A DNA stretch of 6,027 nt from positions 5,174 through 11,200 of the forward strand of contig NHDX01000034.1 of NCBI GenBank assembly GCA_002171675.1. The letters run 5' to 3'. Position 1 is the stretch's first letter, and every line of letters begins with the position of its first letter. Both the position numbers and the translations under genes were made by a program. Below the pieces are notes generated by a model that was given only the letters and a program-made list of their open reading frames with translations, was not told where the DNA came from and did no database searches. The DNA comes from Chloroflexi bacterium TMED70 (GTDB lineage: Bacteria; Chloroflexota; Dehalococcoidia; Lucifugimonadales; Lucifugimonadaceae). Below are positions 4,418 to 6,027 of this stretch, piece after piece.

Positions 4418-5638
4418 CTATCTTGAAGATATTAATTTCCATATATTTGAATTTCTTTCATCTGTGATTAAAAATATTTCACCGCTTGAGTTTATGTCTA
4501 TGTCTCTTAATCTTCCTATTTCATCCTTAAAAATTATTTCTTTATTTGTGAGTTTCTCATTTTCATAATCTAATTTAATGAGTTGCTTAAATTTTAAAGA
4601 TGTTACAAGAATATCTCCATTCCAATCTGGAAATTCATCACCTTGATAAAAGATCAAATCACTTGGAGCTATTGAAGGAACCCAGGAAATTATAGGAGTT
4701 TTAAATTCATTTGAAAAGTTTTTACCACTACCTATCTTAGTTCCAGAATAATTTTTACCACCCCAACCTACTTTGTTCCATCCATAGTTTCCTCCCGATT
4801 CTACTAATCCAACAAAGTCTCCGCCTTTTGCACCATGATTTGTAATGTATAAATTGCCGTTACTATCTTTTGCCATTCCTTGAGGATTTCTTACACCTAT
4901 CATATAAATTTCTGTAAGTTCAGTTTCTGTATCAAATGGATTTTTGGGTACTGATCCGTCTAGGTTTATTCTTATGATACTTCCTGCATGTGAATCGAGT
5001 TCCTGACCTACATTTCCTTTACCTCTTTCTCCAATTGAAGCGTATAAATAATCATCTTTAATAATAATTCTTGATCCAAAATGGACACTATCTTTGTAGT
5101 AGGGCATAGCTTCAAATAAAATTTCAAATTCAGATAATTCTGAATATTCATTTGAAAATTTACCTCTACCTATTGCAGTGGTATATTTATTATTTTTTTC
5201 TTTACTAAATGAAACATATAAAAATTCCTCATAGATTTCTAAATCTAATAACCCACCTTGACCAATTTGTGTCACTGGAATTTTATGTGTGATATTTTTT
5301 GATGTTTTTTCTTCTAGATTTATGTATGAAAGGCGACCATTTTTTTCAGAAATTATTAATTGATTATCATCTATTAATTTTATCGCCCAGGGATTATCAA
5401 ATTTAATATCAAGCTCCAATTTTTTTAGAATAAAATCATCAGAATTAATAATTGGGTAACTTTCGTGATCAGAGATTAGTTGTTCATAATCTAAATCTTT
5501 TATTGAGGTATCTAATGATTCTTCATTTGAAAAACTAAAAATTGAAATTGAAGAAAATATTGAAATAAATAAATAAATTATTATGAAAACTGAGAGTGTA
5601 ATAAAAAAATATTTTTTTTTGTTTCTAAAAAAAATCAC
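4418..5638 (-). CDS. Membrane-anchored PQQ-dependent aldose dehydrogenase-like protein (YliI/Asd, GSDH family)
   Basis: The family (PF07995) folds as a six-bladed beta-propeller that uses PQQ and calcium to oxidise aldoses to lactones outside the cytosol. The 406-residue product has a basic N-terminus (FRNKKKY) and a hydrophobic anchor at 11-36 without a lipobox, then the propeller from about 70. Recognisable elements are NPWAIKLI (82-89), QIGQGGLLDLEI (124-135), VHFGSR (185-190, with H186 the likely catalytic base), GERGKG (203-208), QELDSHAGSIIRINLDG (212-228), GVRNPQGMA (248-256, with R250 expected to contact PQQ), HGAKGGD (268-274), GGNYGW (282-287) and RLRDIDINSSGEIFLITD (376-393). Several positions depart from the usual GDRG, GHRNPQG and HGPRGGDE. 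The start is a GTG overlapping the stop of the upstream YbaN gene (GTGA), with no clear ribosome site, so translation is probably coupled. The substrate is unknown, and PQQ genes are not in the window. Confidence 0.9.
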   Translation of the reverse strand: MIFFRNKKKYFFITLSVFIIIYLFISIFSSISIFSFSNEESLDTSIKDLDYEQLISDHESYPIINSDDFILKKLELDIKFDNPWAIKLIDDNQLIISEKNGRLSYINLEEKTSKNITHKIPVTQIGQGGLLDLEIYEEFLYVSFSKEKNNKYTTAIGRGKFSNEYSELSEFEILFEAMPYYKDSVHFGSRIIIKDDYLYASIGERGKGNVGQELDSHAGSIIRINLDGSVPKNPFDTETELTEIYMIGVRNPQGMAKDSNGNLYITNHGAKGGDFVGLVESGGNYGWNKVGWGGKNYSGTKIGSGKNFSNEFKTPIISWVPSIAPSDLIFYQGDEFPDWNGDILVTSLKFKQLIKLDYENEKLTNKEIIFKDEIGRLRDIDINSSGEIFLITDERNSNIWKLISSR

Positions 5639-6027
5639 TGCTTTAAAGTAGGAACTTTATAACCTACGTACCAAAAACTTATAATACCAGCAAAAAATAT
5701 AATGACTTTTAGAAAAATCGTTGGAACTGAAATTGGAGAAAATGGAATTATTGCTAATGTAATGAATAAAATCATCATGGACTGAGCAAAAATCTTTACT
5801 TTAAGAGGTATCCCTTTACCTTCTCTAATACTTTTTATATGCTTTCCAAAAATTCTATTCTTAATTAGCCAATTGTATAATTTATCTGAAGATCTTATAT
5901 AACAAGCTGCTGCTAAAATCATAAATGGTGTAGTAGGAAGACCAGGCACTAAAACTCCAATTGCCCCTATCCCTACAAATATACTTCCCAGACATATAAA
6001 AATTATTCTGATTAATAAATATTTGCT
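5635..6027 (-). CDS. YbaN/DUF454 family inner-membrane protein, 5' end cut off
   Basis: The frame remains open to the window edge, giving 130 residues beginning SKYLLIRIIFICLGSIF. The family signature LVPGLPTTPFMILAAACYIRSS follows, then a loop with WLIKNRIFGKHI, and two hydrophobic segments near the end (around 81-98 and 104-121) as in E. coli YbaN (about 125 residues). A GTG at 5949 within LVPGLP would delete the first helix and part of the signature, so the true start lies just beyond the window, probably within a few codons judging from the family's length. The biochemical role of DUF454 is not established. It precedes the PQQ-type dehydrogenase with a 4-base stop/start overlap, so the two are co-transcribed, but no functional link is known to me. 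Confidence 0.85.
   Translation of the reverse strand, partial: SKYLLIRIIFICLGSIFVGIGAIGVLVPGLPTTPFMILAAACYIRSSDKLYNWLIKNRIFGKHIKSIREGKGIPLKVKIFAQSMMILFITLAIIPFSPISVPTIFLKVIIFFAGIISFWYVGYKVPTLKQ

Noticed and set aside
5612..5634. A frameshift disrupting the dehydrogenase at the homopolymers
   Set aside because: The frame stays intact from GTG 5638 through the anchor into the propeller, so there is no evidence of a break in this copy.
5947..5949. GTG as the start of a 104-residue YbaN protein
   Set aside because: The frame is open upstream to the window end and encodes the missing first membrane helix of the family.

Overview
The window is AT-rich bacterial DNA (roughly one third G+C by eye) with short spacers, overlapping genes and frequent non-ATG starts, as in a compact, probably free-living aquatic bacterium. 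Taxonomy cannot be settled from the sequence. The P-II protein lacks the usual T-loop tyrosine, and the sugar-acid genes (a COG3618 hydrolase, an SDR and a DUF718 mutarotase) are of the kind abundant in marine Chloroflexota such as SAR202; that assignment is a guess.

Left part (1-381): a minus-strand reading frame for a 48-residue, histidine-rich lipoprotein (101-247), followed by a doubtful 30-residue hydrophobic peptide (1-93). A 134-base divergent spacer then leads to the amt gene. It carries three half-sites, TTAAC, GAAAC and ATAAC, separated by exactly 6 bases, which resembles the operator of OmpR-family nitrogen regulators such as GlnR.

Nitrogen operon (382-1938, plus): an Amt ammonium channel and, 15 bases later, a P-II signal protein (GlnK type). 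The pair senses and gates ammonium uptake. It ends at a hairpin with a perfect 15-bp stem (1943-1986). A single-gene unit follows, for a 110-residue one-pass membrane protein of unknown function (2066-2398). Its stop codon shares bases with the stop of the convergent gene.

Sugar cluster (2395-4357, minus, transcribed right to left): a DUF718/RhaM-type aldose mutarotase, an SDR dehydrogenase and a COG3618 amidohydrolase-fold hydrolase. Together they fit the first three steps of non-phosphorylative L-rhamnose or L-fucose oxidation: anomer interconversion, oxidation to the lactone, and lactone opening. A perfect TATAAT lies just upstream of the mutarotase. Two of the three genes seem to start at TTG codons that have a well-placed GGAG.

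Right part (4418-6027, minus): a membrane-anchored, PQQ-dependent aldose dehydrogenase-like beta-propeller (YliI/Asd type) starts at a GTG that overlaps the stop of a YbaN/DUF454 inner-membrane protein. The YbaN frame stays open to the window edge, so that gene is cut off at its 5' end.

No tRNA, rRNA, transposon, CRISPR array or origin is visible, and no gene-free stretch exceeds 300 bases if the small lipoprotein is accepted.
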